Source of the DNA: Ilumatobacteraceae bacterium
GTDB taxonomy: Bacteria > Actinomycetota > Acidimicrobiia > Acidimicrobiales > Ilumatobacteraceae
NCBI GenBank assembly: GCA_023263695.1
Contig: JALQUZ010000002.1
Coordinates: forward strand, 1 to 64,000
Direction: 5' to 3'
DNA length: 64,000 nucleotides
The notes below the pieces were generated by a model, which saw only the letters and a list, made by a program, of their open reading frames with translations, ran no database searches and was not told where the DNA came from. Below are positions 9,150 through 19,143 of this stretch, one piece after another; within the stretch, counting starts at the first letter, position 1; each line of letters starts with the position of its first letter. The position numbers were made by a program, and so were the translations under genes.

Positions 9150-10248
9150 GAATTCCACCGTACCCCGTTGGTGTTTGTGCACCGAGCACCTCCCACCAAC
9201 CGCCATTGTTCACCACCCAGCCCATCGACTCCATTCGGCCGAGCGCAAACGCAATGTCAACAACATCGCGCCTCGTGCGCAACACAAGTTGGTCAAGCGT
9301 GAGCGCATCACCAGCCATGGCAGATGCAAGTGCTGCATCCTCTGGCATTAGCGAACTGCGATCGTCATACAGCGGAGGGTGCACTCGGCGTGTGTCGAGC
9401 CCCAACGCAACCAGCACATCGTCTACAGACACCACCGGTGCACACCCCTGCTGCAATAACAAATTGGTTCCAGCCGACGAGGTGTTACGGGGCGAACCAG
9501 GTACAGCCATGACTGTGATGTCGCGCTTGTGTGCTTCTTCAACGGTGATCATGGATCCGCCAGTAGCGCGCGACTCCACCACAACAACCACTTCCGACAA
9601 TGCGGCAAGCACTCGATTGCGCAGCGGGAATCGATATGGCTCAGGGGATGTTCCGGGAGGTGATTCGCTCAGGAGCAACCCGTGTTCTGAAATGAAATTC
9701 CACAGTTCAATGTTTTCTTTTGGATACACCACGTCAAGACCAGATGCCACAACCCCAATAGGAATTCCCAATCGTGAGTGGTTGGTTGAACGTGAGTATG
9801 CAACCGATACTCCTTTGTGCGCCCATGCATCAATTCCTCTGGCAAGTCCAGACACGGTTGCAATTCCCTGCTCTGCAAGGTCGAACGAAATGTGCGACGC
9901 CATGTATCTGCCAGCCGCAGTTGCAGAACGTGTACCCACTATGCCAACGCGACGTTGATTCAGTGCTTCAAGGTTGCCACGAAAAAACAGCACCGGACTG
10001 CGGGTTGGATCGTGCTGCAACATGCACGGATAATCGGGTGCGCCTACATAGGTGACCGACATTGCTGTGAGTTCAAGACGTTGTGCCATGCGCTCGCATT
10101 CCTGCGATGTGGGTTGATTGCTACCAAGCGTGAGTGCAACCTCACTTGGTGTTTGGTTGGTGAGCAATTGCGACAGTTTGCGACTCGTCAGTGTTGGCCT
10201 TGTTGTCAGCACTGCGGCAACTATGCGCTCATCTTCGAGAACCATCAC
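9121..10248 (-). CDS. dprA: DNA processing protein DprA
   Basis: RRVGIVGTRSATAAGRYMASHISFDLAEQGIATVSGLARGIDAWAHKG Rossmann motif. Confidence 0.93.
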   Translation of the reverse strand: MMVLEDERIVAAVLTTRPTLTSRKLSQLLTNQTPSEVALTLGSNQPTSQECERMAQRLELTAMSVTYVGAPDYPCMLQHDPTRSPVLFFRGNLEALNQRRVGIVGTRSATAAGRYMASHISFDLAEQGIATVSGLARGIDAWAHKGVSVAYSRSTNHSRLGIPIGVVASGLDVVYPKENIELWNFISEHGLLLSESPPGTSPEPYRFPLRNRVLAALSEVVVVVESRATGGSMITVEEAHKRDITVMAVPGSPRNTSSAGTNLLLQQGCAPVVSVDDVLVALGLDTRRVHPPLYDDRSSLMPEDAALASAMAGDALTLDQLVLRTRRDVVDIAFALGRMESMGWVVNNGGWWEVLGAQTPTGYGGIHGGSNRLGN

Positions 10249-11774
10249 GGCTGCACCACCCGGTCTCCGGAGAACTGCGGCTGCACTCCAACGCGAAGCG
10301 CGAGGGCAACTGCAACGTGTACTTCTTCAACCAATTCAGACTGATCGCGCAAGTCAGAAACAGTGCGCGCCACACGACGAATGCGGTGGTAGCCGCGACC
10401 AGAAAGTCGGCCGCGCTCTACATGATGACGAAGCAACGATGCAGCCCCTGAAGTAAGTGGCGCAAACTTGTCTAATGCGTCGGCTGTAAGCGCCGAGTTC
10501 ACGCAACCGTTTCTGTTCAATGCAAGATCTCGCGCACTGGCAACACGCATAGCTATGTCGCGACTTGATTCAGCAGGCTTCGCTGCAAGCAATTCATCAA
10601 CGTGCGGACGCGTAACCGCAACACGCAAGTCGAATCGGTCGAGTAATGGCCCTGAGAACCGGCGTAGATATTTCTGCTTCGCACGATCGTCGCAGACACA
10701 TAAACCTGGAGTGCCCTCGCCACACGGGCACGGATTAGTTGCAGCGACGAGCAAAAACTTTGCCGGCAATTGCACGGAGGTCTTTGCTCGTGCAACGCGA
10801 ACCACACCTTCTTCTAATGGCTGACGCAACGCATCCAGAACACTTGGCGCGAACTCACCCAATTCATCGAGAAACAACACGCCATTTGTGGCTAACGAAA
10901 TTTCTCCAGGGCGAAGCGAAGAAGTACCGCCTCCCACCATGGCAATAAGTGACGTGGAGTGATGCGGTGCCCGTAAAGGCGGTCTGCTCACCAACCCGCT
11001 TGCAGGCAAAGCAATATGTGCAGCCGAATGAACAATGGTGGTAGTTACAGCATCGTGCGTAGACAGGTTGGGCAATATTCCAACCAGGCGTTGCGCAAGC
11101 ATTGATTTACCAGCACCGGGTGGACCAACGAGCAATATATGGTGCGATCCGGCTGCAGCAATTTCACATGCATGTCGCGCAGCACTCTGACCGCGAACAT
11201 CGGCCATGTCGGCAATGTCGTGTTGCATGTGTTCGACGCGCACATCGACCACTTGTTGCCATGGTTCTTCCCCGCGAATGCAGCGAACCAACTCGCCAAG
11301 ATTGGACACTGAGCGAATAGCACGGCGCGAGGCAACACATGCCTCACGTTCTGCAATTCGAGGAACAACCACCACGCGGTCATCGAGTGATGCAACGAGT
11401 GGGACCACTCCAGGAACACTGCGCAACGAACCATCTAGTCCGAGTTCACCAACAAATGCGAACTCTGCCACCGAATCGGTAGTGAGCACTTCTTGCACCA
11501 CCAAAAGGCCAACGGCAATTGCAACGTCTAGCCCTGCACCGCCCTTGCGTTCGTTTGCACCATTTGCCAAGTTGACCGTGATGCGCTTGTTCGGCCACGG
11601 CAAATCGCATGACAGCAACGCGGCTCGCACTCTGTCGCGAGATTCGCGGCACGCTTCATCGGGTTGGCCAACAATGGTGAACCCCGGAAGCCCCATTCCC
11701 AAATGAATTTCGATATCTACAGGTGCGCCTTGAACTCCGAGCAAAGTTGCCGAGCGAATGGATACAAATGACAT
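10245..11774 (-). CDS. comM: YifB/ComM-family Mg-chelatase-like AAA+ ATPase
   Basis: VDIEIHLGMGLPGFTIVGQPDEACRESRDRVRAAL, GPPGAGKSMLAQRLVGILP, NPCPCG motif. Confidence 0.93.
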   Translation of the reverse strand: MSFVSIRSATLLGVQGAPVDIEIHLGMGLPGFTIVGQPDEACRESRDRVRAALLSCDLPWPNKRITVNLANGANERKGGAGLDVAIAVGLLVVQEVLTTDSVAEFAFVGELGLDGSLRSVPGVVPLVASLDDRVVVVPRIAEREACVASRRAIRSVSNLGELVRCIRGEEPWQQVVDVRVEHMQHDIADMADVRGQSAARHACEIAAAGSHHILLVGPPGAGKSMLAQRLVGILPNLSTHDAVTTTIVHSAAHIALPASGLVSRPPLRAPHHSTSLIAMVGGGTSSLRPGEISLATNGVLFLDELGEFAPSVLDALRQPLEEGVVRVARAKTSVQLPAKFLLVAATNPCPCGEGTPGLCVCDDRAKQKYLRRFSGPLLDRFDLRVAVTRPHVDELLAAKPAESSRDIAMRVASARDLALNRNGCVNSALTADALDKFAPLTSGAASLLRHHVERGRLSGRGYHRIRRVARTVSDLRDQSELVEEVHVAVALALRVGVQPQFSGDRVVQP

Positions 11775-11859
11775 ACACCGAGGTGTGCCAATACCTGTGT
11801 ATTCGGAAGCACATATGGAGTGCCACCAACTATGCGCTCAATCCTGTGAGAATGTTCGG

Positions 11860-12249
11860 GTGCGTCGCCTCATTCCATTGACATTTATTGCGATTTTCGC
11901 CATAACGGCGTGTTCAGAGACTCCGCGCACAGGAACAAACTTCTGTCGCCAACTAGCAAAAGAAATGCCCGGCATATCTGTGATGCCAGCAACAGTTGAT
12001 GAAGTGAACGCAGCAGTTGGTCACTTCACCAGGCTGCAGAAAGTTGCACCGCTTGAAGTGCAACATGACTGGGATGTACTCACCGAATTAATGATTGCTG
12101 CATCAAAGGTAAAAGCCGACGACGCGGAGAGCGTGCAACACGTTGCAGACCTGGCATACGCCTCTGAAGCAAGTTCGAAGTCGGCTTCAGACTGGGTGAA
12201 GGCAACGTGTGGTGTAGATATTTCGCTTGGCGTTCAAGTAACACCGTAA
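11860..12249 (+). CDS. Putative small lipoprotein (GTG start at 11860 proposed; ORF open from 11758)
   Basis: VRRLIPLTFIAIFAITACSETP gives a signal peptide with lipobox ITAC. Confidence 0.6.
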   Translation: MRRLIPLTFIAIFAITACSETPRTGTNFCRQLAKEMPGISVMPATVDEVNAAVGHFTRLQKVAPLEVQHDWDVLTELMIAASKVKADDAESVQHVADLAYASEASSKSASDWVKATCGVDISLGVQVTP

Positions 12250-12254
12250 AATAA

Positions 12255-12863
12255 CTAGCGAATTTCTCCGCGCTTCACAATTACTTTGTCAACAAGTCCG
12301 TACTCTTTTGCCTGATCTGGAGTGAACCAACGATCGCGCTCTGAGTCTTGTTGAATCTGCTCAATCTTTTGACCCGAATGGAATGCGATGAGTTCGGCCA
12401 TGCGCTTTTTCGTGTACTGCAACTGCTCAGCCTGAATAGCAATGTCCGATGCTTGGCCGCGAAGACCAGCGAGTGGCTGGTGCATCATGATACGCGCGTT
12501 TGGCAATGTGTAACGCTTGCCTGCTGTTCCCGCGGTAAGTAAGAACTGACCCATCGAAGCAGCAAGACCCAAGCACACTGTTGCCACATCGCAACTAATG
12601 AATTGCATGGTGTCGTAAATTGCCATTCCCGCAGTTACCGAACCACCGGGGCTGTTGATATACAGCCACACATCGGCTTTTGGATCTTCGCCTTCAAGGA
12701 ACAACAGCTGTGCGCAAATTTGGTTTGCAACATCGTCGTTCACGTCACTACCCAACATGATCACTCGGCTCTTCAACAAACGAAGGAAGATGTTGCTTTG
12801 TGCATCGGGGCCGCCATCTTGTGCAAATGGAGCGTTTGGCAAGTGAAGTGGGCTGTTACTCAT
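12255..12863 (-). CDS. clpP: ATP-dependent Clp protease proteolytic subunit
   Basis: YINSPGGSVTAGMAIYDTMQFI, GLAASMGQFLL, MMHQPLAGLRGQASD. Confidence 0.96.
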   Translation of the reverse strand: MSNSPLHLPNAPFAQDGGPDAQSNIFLRLLKSRVIMLGSDVNDDVANQICAQLLFLEGEDPKADVWLYINSPGGSVTAGMAIYDTMQFISCDVATVCLGLAASMGQFLLTAGTAGKRYTLPNARIMMHQPLAGLRGQASDIAIQAEQLQYTKKRMAELIAFHSGQKIEQIQQDSERDRWFTPDQAKEYGLVDKVIVKRGEIR

Positions 12864-12884
12864 GGCGATCAGACTACTACCCCA

Positions 12885-14219
12885 CTATTGCGCAGTGGGG
12901 AGTGGCATGAAGTGACGCCGAACACCACTAAACACCACAACAACGCGTTCATCATGAGCAATTTCGCTACGAATTGCGAGCAACCCTGCGAGTCCTGCCG
13001 TACCCGTTGGGCTCACATCAATGGTTGTTACTTTGTGCGCAAGCGCATACGCATCCACAATGTTTCGCTCGGTTGCAACCACAGGAGAACCGCCACTTTC
13101 TGCCATTGCATTGCACACACCGATCCAGTCGTACGTCTCGTCATCCAAAATTCCATCTGCAAGCGATGACTCCACGTTCTCCCACGGCCACATGCATTCA
13201 GACCAACGAGGTCCAGCATTTTTGCCGCCACCACTTGCTGTTGCGTTTTGCCACGCGCGCGCAAGCGGCGCGCATCCTTGCGTTTGCACTGCATGCAACT
13301 TTGGTCGCAAGCCTCCCGCGAACAAGCCAGCGCTTCCACACGCCGCAAATGCACCGCCACCCACTTGCATAAACACTCTGTCGAGTGGTGGTCCACTGAC
13401 ACGTTCCATGCTGTCGGCCATTTCCCAACCGATGGTGCGACCACCATCGAGGCACCATGCATTTTCCGTTCCTTGAACGCCGAAGGGAATTGCACCTCGC
13501 GCAACTGCTTCACGGAACCGAAGCACGCATGGGTCACCTGGCGGATCGTTTGGCAAACGTGGGCAGCGCACAATGTTGGCGCCGACCGAGAGCAATAAAT
13601 CTGTCAGTTCTGCTGCGGCGTTTTCTGGAACAAACACTTCAATAGGCCACTGCATTGCTTGTGCAAGTGTGGAAGCAGCAAATGCTGCGTTGCCACACGA
13701 CGCAATGGCAAGAGGTAGTCGTGCTTCAGGAGCTGACCACGGCGCAGTTCCCGTTTCCTCTGCAGCAAGTAGATGCAACATTTCGGTGAACAGATGCCGC
13801 GACTTGTGCGACCCAGCAACGCCATGAGTTTCATCTTTTACCCACACACCACCAGCTGCGGTAAACCCAAGTGCTTCCGAAAGCGCATCGTGTCGAGCGA
13901 ATGGGGTAACTCGAAATCCTGTTCCAGCAACGCGCTGCACGGCAACATCAGCTGCACGGATTAGAGAAACACGTGCATCATCAGACATACCTAATGCAGA
14001 TGCAAATGAGTCCCATGCCAAGTATTTACGAAATGCGATGAATGGATTGTCATCACCAGTGCTGCGAAGCGGCGCAATTGGTTGTTCAATCTGCAACACA
14101 TGGTGCGTGTCCTGCTCGTTCGAGTTTGGGCAACGCCACGACAACGGTTTGCCTATCGCTACTCGCTCTCCACATACAGCACACTTCCACCCAACTTGTG
14201 GTTGAGTAAGCGTGGACAT
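12885..14219 (-). CDS. PLP-dependent (fold type II) lyase with N-terminal zinc-ribbon, threonine synthase-like
   Basis: N-terminal WKCAVCGERVAIGKPLSWRCPN; DETHGVAGSHKSRH (PLP Lys); SCGNAAFAAS. Confidence 0.75.
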   Translation of the reverse strand: MSTLTQPQVGWKCAVCGERVAIGKPLSWRCPNSNEQDTHHVLQIEQPIAPLRSTGDDNPFIAFRKYLAWDSFASALGMSDDARVSLIRAADVAVQRVAGTGFRVTPFARHDALSEALGFTAAGGVWVKDETHGVAGSHKSRHLFTEMLHLLAAEETGTAPWSAPEARLPLAIASCGNAAFAASTLAQAMQWPIEVFVPENAAAELTDLLLSVGANIVRCPRLPNDPPGDPCVLRFREAVARGAIPFGVQGTENAWCLDGGRTIGWEMADSMERVSGPPLDRVFMQVGGGAFAACGSAGLFAGGLRPKLHAVQTQGCAPLARAWQNATASGGGKNAGPRWSECMWPWENVESSLADGILDDETYDWIGVCNAMAESGGSPVVATERNIVDAYALAHKVTTIDVSPTGTAGLAGLLAIRSEIAHDERVVVVFSGVRRHFMPLPTAQ

Positions 14220-14225
14220 TGACCG

Positions 14226-15755
14226 TTACTTCGTAGCTGCGACGCGTGCGTTGAACTCGGTAATCATGGCGTCCCACGTTGGAACGTGACTGCGCAAGTT
14301 GCGCCAGAACGACTGCGAGCGGCGTGCTTCAAACACCGAAAGTGGCGTTCCCTGCTGCTCTACCCAGGTGTAATAACCCAAGTTAAAGATGCGGTTTTTA
14401 TCGCGCTCGGTGCAGTCAATCATTGAGTCGGTCTGCACCGTTCCCAAATGTTCCGCGAAGATTTCTGCAGCTTCAACTTGTGTGAAGTTGTCATTGAAAC
14501 GCTTCTTCATGGTCTTCACGCGCTCGCTCGGGTAAAGATCGGCGCCGTCGGTGGCGATGGTAATGAGCACATCGTCTTCGCCGAGACCAAGCAGTTTTGC
14601 AGTCTTGATTGCTGCAATCGTGTTGCATATTGATGAAAACCCAAAATGCTGCAAAGTGTCAACTACTGCTTGCGGAACATGCTTACGCTGCACCAAGTAA
14701 TCGCGTCCTGCCGAAGTGTTGAACAACACATCAAGTTCATCGGTCGCGCGGTCGGAAACCGCAGCAACAACATCGGTATTCATCACGTTGTGAATGAGAG
14801 GAATGTGCTTGTCGCCGATGCCCTGAATGTTGTGCTCGCCAAATCCGTTTTCAAGCATGGTCGGGCACTCAAGTGCTTCCACCGCAACGATCTTTGTTCC
14901 GTACTTGTCTTTTAGGTGGTCACCTGCGCCAATCGTTCCCGCGGAACCCGTCGCACTGGTAAACGCTGCAAGTCGTAGGTTTGGGCGATTCAATCCCTTG
15001 GCAACGTGTTCATACACCGTTGCAAGTGCACTGCCCGTTACTTCGTAGTGGCCAAGATAGTTCCCGAATTCACAGAACTGATTGAAGATGAAGTTCTTCG
15101 GATCTTTCTGCATTTCATTGCACGCATCGTAAATTTCCTTCACGTTGCTTTCGGTACCCGGTGTACGAATGATGTCGCTCGGGTCACTTGTCCAACGATC
15201 GAGCCAATCAAATCGCTCTTGTGACATTCCTGCTGGCAACACTGCAACACCACGTGCGCCCATGATCTTGCTAATTGCAACTCCGCCGCGTGCATAGTTG
15301 CCGGTTGACGGCCATACTGCACGTTGTGTTGACGGATTGAACTGACCGGTAATCACACGCGGCGCCAAACATGAATATGCTGCCAACACTTTGTGCGCTG
15401 TAATCATCGGAAAACGATCTCCGAAAACCACAATGATGGGGCTATCTACTCCGGTGAGCGACTTTGGAAGAACAACATGATCCGGAACGCTGACGCGATT
15501 ACCTGCCAAGTCGTTAAACCAGTGCACGCGGAATAAGTTGCGTGAGTCTGGAGAGTTTTTATCTGCGCCTGCCGCAATGTCGGCCGGGATCAACGATGGG
15601 TTGGCCAACTGAGCAAATGTGGGTAACACCACATTGTTGGCAGCACATTTGCGAATGCTTTCTGCCAGTGCCCCTTCATCCACGATGGTGTCGGCCAAGC
15701 CAAGTTGGCTGGCGAGGGCATCTGAGTCTTGCGAGGAAGTCATTGTTGAGGTCAC
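14226..15755 (-). CDS. PLP-dependent cysteine synthase-family (PALP) protein
   Basis: 509 aa; [70 protein letters not shown]. Confidence 0.75.
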   Translation of the reverse strand: MTSTMTSSQDSDALASQLGLADTIVDEGALAESIRKCAANNVVLPTFAQLANPSLIPADIAAGADKNSPDSRNLFRVHWFNDLAGNRVSVPDHVVLPKSLTGVDSPIIVVFGDRFPMITAHKVLAAYSCLAPRVITGQFNPSTQRAVWPSTGNYARGGVAISKIMGARGVAVLPAGMSQERFDWLDRWTSDPSDIIRTPGTESNVKEIYDACNEMQKDPKNFIFNQFCEFGNYLGHYEVTGSALATVYEHVAKGLNRPNLRLAAFTSATGSAGTIGAGDHLKDKYGTKIVAVEALECPTMLENGFGEHNIQGIGDKHIPLIHNVMNTDVVAAVSDRATDELDVLFNTSAGRDYLVQRKHVPQAVVDTLQHFGFSSICNTIAAIKTAKLLGLGEDDVLITIATDGADLYPSERVKTMKKRFNDNFTQVEAAEIFAEHLGTVQTDSMIDCTERDKNRIFNLGYYTWVEQQGTPLSVFEARRSQSFWRNLRSHVPTWDAMITEFNARVAATK

Positions 15756-15807
15756 GCTTTACATTCTGTCAAGAAACGATCCCCCGCCACTACCCTTATC
15801 GCCGTTA

Positions 15808-15880
15808 GCCGACGTAGCCCAATGGCAGAGGCACAGCACTTAGGATGCTGTCAGTGAGAGTTCGAGTCTCTCCGTCGGCA
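15808..15880 (+). tRNA. tRNA with anticodon UAG (Leu by codon table) but class I, short variable-loop architecture
   Basis: Acceptor GCCGACG/CGTCGGC perfect 7 bp; anticodon stem CAGCA/TGCTG with loop CTTAGGA; 5-nt variable loop TCAGT; T-arm GAGAG-TTCGAGT-CTCTC; discriminator A; no encoded CCA. Confidence 0.85.
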
Positions 15881-15882
15881 CT

Positions 15883-16908
15883 GTGAGTTTTCAACCAGCG
15901 CACATTTCGAAGGTTCAGACCCCAGCGCTCGTGATAGACGGTGCCATTGCTCGTCACAACATTGCCACCATGGCCGCTGCACTACCTGGCACACGACTGC
16001 GCCCGCACATGAAGGCAACCAAATGCACGGCTCTTGCCCGCGAACAAGTTCGCGCTGGGCACTCCGCATTCACTTGCGCCACACCGCGAGAAATAGTGGG
16101 CATGGTGAAGGCAGGTGTTGGGGACGATCTACTGCTTGCAAACGAATGCGTTGATTCCATTCGGCTTCAAGAAATGGCCGCATTGCAAGACAACGCGCTC
16201 ATCACCGTGGCAATTGATTCTGAAGAAACTTTGCAGGCCGCTCATGTTGCCGGAATTCAACATGTGCTCATCGATGTCAACGTTGGACTTCCCCGCTGCG
16301 GAATTGCACCAGAACGTGCAGGGTCACTTGCCGACAAAGCGCGAGCACTTGGCAAAACAGTTCGCGGAGTAATGGGCTACGAAGGCCATCTCATGATGGT
16401 TGCTGAAAACAATGAACGACTCGCCAAAGTTGAAGCGTGCATGGCACTACTTCGTGCAGCTGCAAACGATGTTGGCGGCGACATTATTTCAGCGGGCGGA
16501 ACCGGCACATATAACTTGCACAACAACACTGGTGTCACCGAAATTCAAGCAGGCTCGTATTCACTCATGGACACGCAGTACGCACAACTGGGCTTACCGT
16601 TTACTCAGGCCGTGTTTGTTGTTGGCACCGTTATTTCGTCTAACGCTCAATGGGCAGTTATCGATGTTGGCCTGAAGTCGCTTGGCATGGATCACGGAAA
16701 CCCATCTATTGATGGACATGCAGTGTGGTTTTGCTCCGACGAACACACCACGTTCTCTCCGGTCGAAGGCCCTACGCCAAAAGTTGGAGCACGAATTCGT
16801 GTTACCCCTGCACACATTGACCCAACCGTTGCTCAACACGAAGCGGCATGGGTAGTGAGCGGCGACGACATCGTCGATCGCTGGGCAATTGACTTACGCG
16901 GTTGGTGA
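15883..16908 (+). CDS. DSD1/D-threonine aldolase-like, alanine racemase N-domain PLP enzyme (GTG start)
   Basis: TPALVIDGAIARHNIATMAAALPGTRLRPHMKATKC; ISAGGTGTYN; C-terminal HEAAWVVSGDDIVDRWAIDLRGW. Confidence 0.8.
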   Translation: MSFQPAHISKVQTPALVIDGAIARHNIATMAAALPGTRLRPHMKATKCTALAREQVRAGHSAFTCATPREIVGMVKAGVGDDLLLANECVDSIRLQEMAALQDNALITVAIDSEETLQAAHVAGIQHVLIDVNVGLPRCGIAPERAGSLADKARALGKTVRGVMGYEGHLMMVAENNERLAKVEACMALLRAAANDVGGDIISAGGTGTYNLHNNTGVTEIQAGSYSLMDTQYAQLGLPFTQAVFVVGTVISSNAQWAVIDVGLKSLGMDHGNPSIDGHAVWFCSDEHTTFSPVEGPTPKVGARIRVTPAHIDPTVAQHEAAWVVSGDDIVDRWAIDLRGW

Positions 16909-17481
16909 ATCGTTTTTCAACAATTGCGATAACGCACGAAACGCTTTGCCCCTGTGTGAGAGCTCGTGCTTTTCCTCAACGGTCATTTGCGCAAATGTTC
17001 GACCGTCTCCGTCGCGAGCAATGAACAACGGGTCATAACCAAAACCACGTTCTCCCATTTCTGCCTCAGCAATGCTTCCTTCGCACACACCTTCTGCAAT
17101 GACTTCTCGCCCGTCGGGAAACCGCAAAAGTGCAACGGTTCTAAACCTGCACGTTCGTGTTTTGCCACTCAACTCGCCCAACATTTTCACCCGGTTGTCG
17201 GCATCCGTTGCATGGTCACCCGCAAACCGTGCAGTGCGCACTCCTGGCGCTCCATTCAGCGCATCTACTTCCAAACCAGTGTCATCGGCCAATGCTGGAA
17301 GTCCAGTTGCATTACACACAGCAACAGCCTTTAGGCGAGCGTTTCCAATGAGTGTGTCCGCGTCTTCCACTACATCGGCAAGATCGGCTGGTCGTGACTG
17401 TAAGTCAATAACACCGCCCATGAGGTCGAATATTTCAGCAACCTTGTGCGGGTTGGCAGATGCGCAAACTGCGCGCAACAC
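16894..17481 (-). CDS. rdgB: XTP/dITP diphosphatase (Ham1/RdgB)
   Basis: CASANPHKVAEI, LPALADDTGLEVDALNGAPGVRTARFAG, GFGYDPLF. Confidence 0.95.
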   Translation of the reverse strand: MLRAVCASANPHKVAEIFDLMGGVIDLQSRPADLADVVEDADTLIGNARLKAVAVCNATGLPALADDTGLEVDALNGAPGVRTARFAGDHATDADNRVKMLGELSGKTRTCRFRTVALLRFPDGREVIAEGVCEGSIAEAEMGERGFGYDPLFIARDGDGRTFAQMTVEEKHELSHRGKAFRALSQLLKNDSPTA

Positions 17482-17483
17482 CG

Positions 17484-18245
17484 CTACCTACCGAGTTGGC
17501 GTGGCGTTGGAGGGGTAGCAATCACTTCGCGTTGCTTGGCGAAAATTTGCTCAAGTCCACCCGCTGCCAGTCCAAGCAATGAATCTAATTCACTACGCGA
17601 AAACGCTTTTCCTTCTGCGGTGCCTTGCACCTCAACATAAGTCGGCTCGCCACCATTGATCGGTTGCAACATGACCACGTTCATGTCCACTTCTGCTTTC
17701 GAATCTTCTTCGTATGGAAGGTCGAGCACTGGCGTGCCGTTGTGAATTCCTACGCTGATGGCTGCACACATGGAGTGCAATGGGTTCACCGACAGTCCAC
17801 CGTTTTGTTGAATGCGAGTAATTGCGTCGTGCAACGCAACGAAGGCTCCACAGATACTTGCGGTGCGAGTTCCACCATCTGCCTGCAACACGTCGCAGTC
17901 AATAAGAATTTGACGTTCGCCAAGTTGCTTCATGTCAATTGACGAGCGAAGCGCACGACCAATGAGACGCTGAATTTCTACCGTGCGACCCGATTGTTTT
18001 CCCTTTGCGGCTTCGCGATCAACACGCTCTGGCGATGAGCCAGGAAGCATCGAGTATTCCGCGGTCACCCAACCCTTGCCACTGCCCTTCATCCAACGCG
18101 GTACATCTTCATCAAGTGATGCGGTGCATAGCACTCGCGTTTTGCCAAACGAGACAAGCACTGACCCTGCCGACATTTCGGTGAAGTCGCGTTGAAAAGA
18201 AATTGGACGGAGCTCGTTGTGCTGCCTGCCATCGAAACGTGTCAT
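17484..18245 (-). CDS. rph: Ribonuclease PH (start [17 protein letters not shown] open to 18299)
   Basis: [74 protein letters not shown]. Confidence 0.96.
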   Translation of the reverse strand: MTRFDGRQHNELRPISFQRDFTEMSAGSVLVSFGKTRVLCTASLDEDVPRWMKGSGKGWVTAEYSMLPGSSPERVDREAAKGKQSGRTVEIQRLIGRALRSSIDMKQLGERQILIDCDVLQADGGTRTASICGAFVALHDAITRIQQNGGLSVNPLHSMCAAISVGIHNGTPVLDLPYEEDSKAEVDMNVVMLQPINGGEPTYVEVQGTAEGKAFSRSELDSLLGLAAGGLEQIFAKQREVIATPPTPRQLGR

Positions 18246-18267
18246 AACTGTGTTCTCCCTGTTGTTG

Positions 18268-19143
18268 TTAAATCTTGTTGTTCGACCATTGCTCTGCACT
18301 ATCTAATTCCGGACCAAGCAATCGGCGACCGAGCTGAGCGAACCATGCAATGTCGCCTGATGACAAAAATCGATGTCGACCAACACCACTTGTTGCTGCC
18401 ATTCCTGATTCGGCCAATGCATCGCGAACTGCAAACGCTGTTTCATCGCCGCTGCTCACCAACATCACGTTTGGGCCCATCACTTCGCTAATCACACGCG
18501 ATAAGTATGGGTAGTGCGTGCAACCAAGTAACAATGCATCAACCCCCGCCTCGCGAACTGGCGCTAGCAGGCGTTCTGCCAATACCGTTACCTCATCACC
18601 AGTGGTTTGATCGCGCTCCACAAATTCGACAAACCCTGGACATGCCGCCGAAGTTAACGCCACAGGAGTCTTCGTGTCTCGAATAGCTTGCACGTATGCG
18701 CCAGAGGAAATGGTTCCCACCGTGCCAATCACGCCAACTTTTCCATTCTGCGTTGCACGCACTAATGCTTTGGCGCCAGGCTCCACTACCCCAAGCACAG
18801 GCACCGGAAGTTCTGCGGCCAACTCATGCAATGCCACCGAAGCTGCAGTGTTGCAAGCAATCACGACCAGCTTCGCGTTGTAGTCATTCACCAAACTCCA
18901 CGCCAATTCACGCGCATAATCGCGAACCTGCTCAGCCGGCTTGTTGCCATATGGATACCTCCCCGTATCGCCGATGTACACCACGTCTTCATGAGGAAGC
19001 AGGTCAATTACCGCACGCGCAACAGTGAGCCCGCCGAACCCCGAGTCGAACATGCCGATCGGGCCAACTGCAGTGTTCGGCTGGTTTGGCATCGGCATCC
19101 ACAATACGCCAGCGCAATAGTCTGACTTGGTGCTTCTCGCCAC
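18268..19143 (-). CDS. murI: Glutamate racemase (start may be downstream, MPNQPNTAV)
   Basis: [62 protein letters not shown]. Confidence 0.95.
   Translation of the reverse strand: MARSTKSDYCAGVLWMPMPNQPNTAVGPIGMFDSGFGGLTVARAVIDLLPHEDVVYIGDTGRYPYGNKPAEQVRDYARELAWSLVNDYNAKLVVIACNTAASVALHELAAELPVPVLGVVEPGAKALVRATQNGKVGVIGTVGTISSGAYVQAIRDTKTPVALTSAACPGFVEFVERDQTTGDEVTVLAERLLAPVREAGVDALLLGCTHYPYLSRVISEVMGPNVMLVSSGDETAFAVRDALAESGMAATSGVGRHRFLSSGDIAWFAQLGRRLLGPELDSAEQWSNNKI

Noticed and set aside
13028-13573. 181-aa minus-strand ORF within the PLP lyase gene
   Set aside because: Alternative frame of a well-supported CDS; Arg/Cys/Trp-rich, no homology recognised.
15808-15880. tRNA as an amber (UAG stop) suppressor
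   Set aside because: The anticodon reads 5'-UAG-3', which pairs with CUA (Leu). A UAG suppressor needs anticodon CUA.
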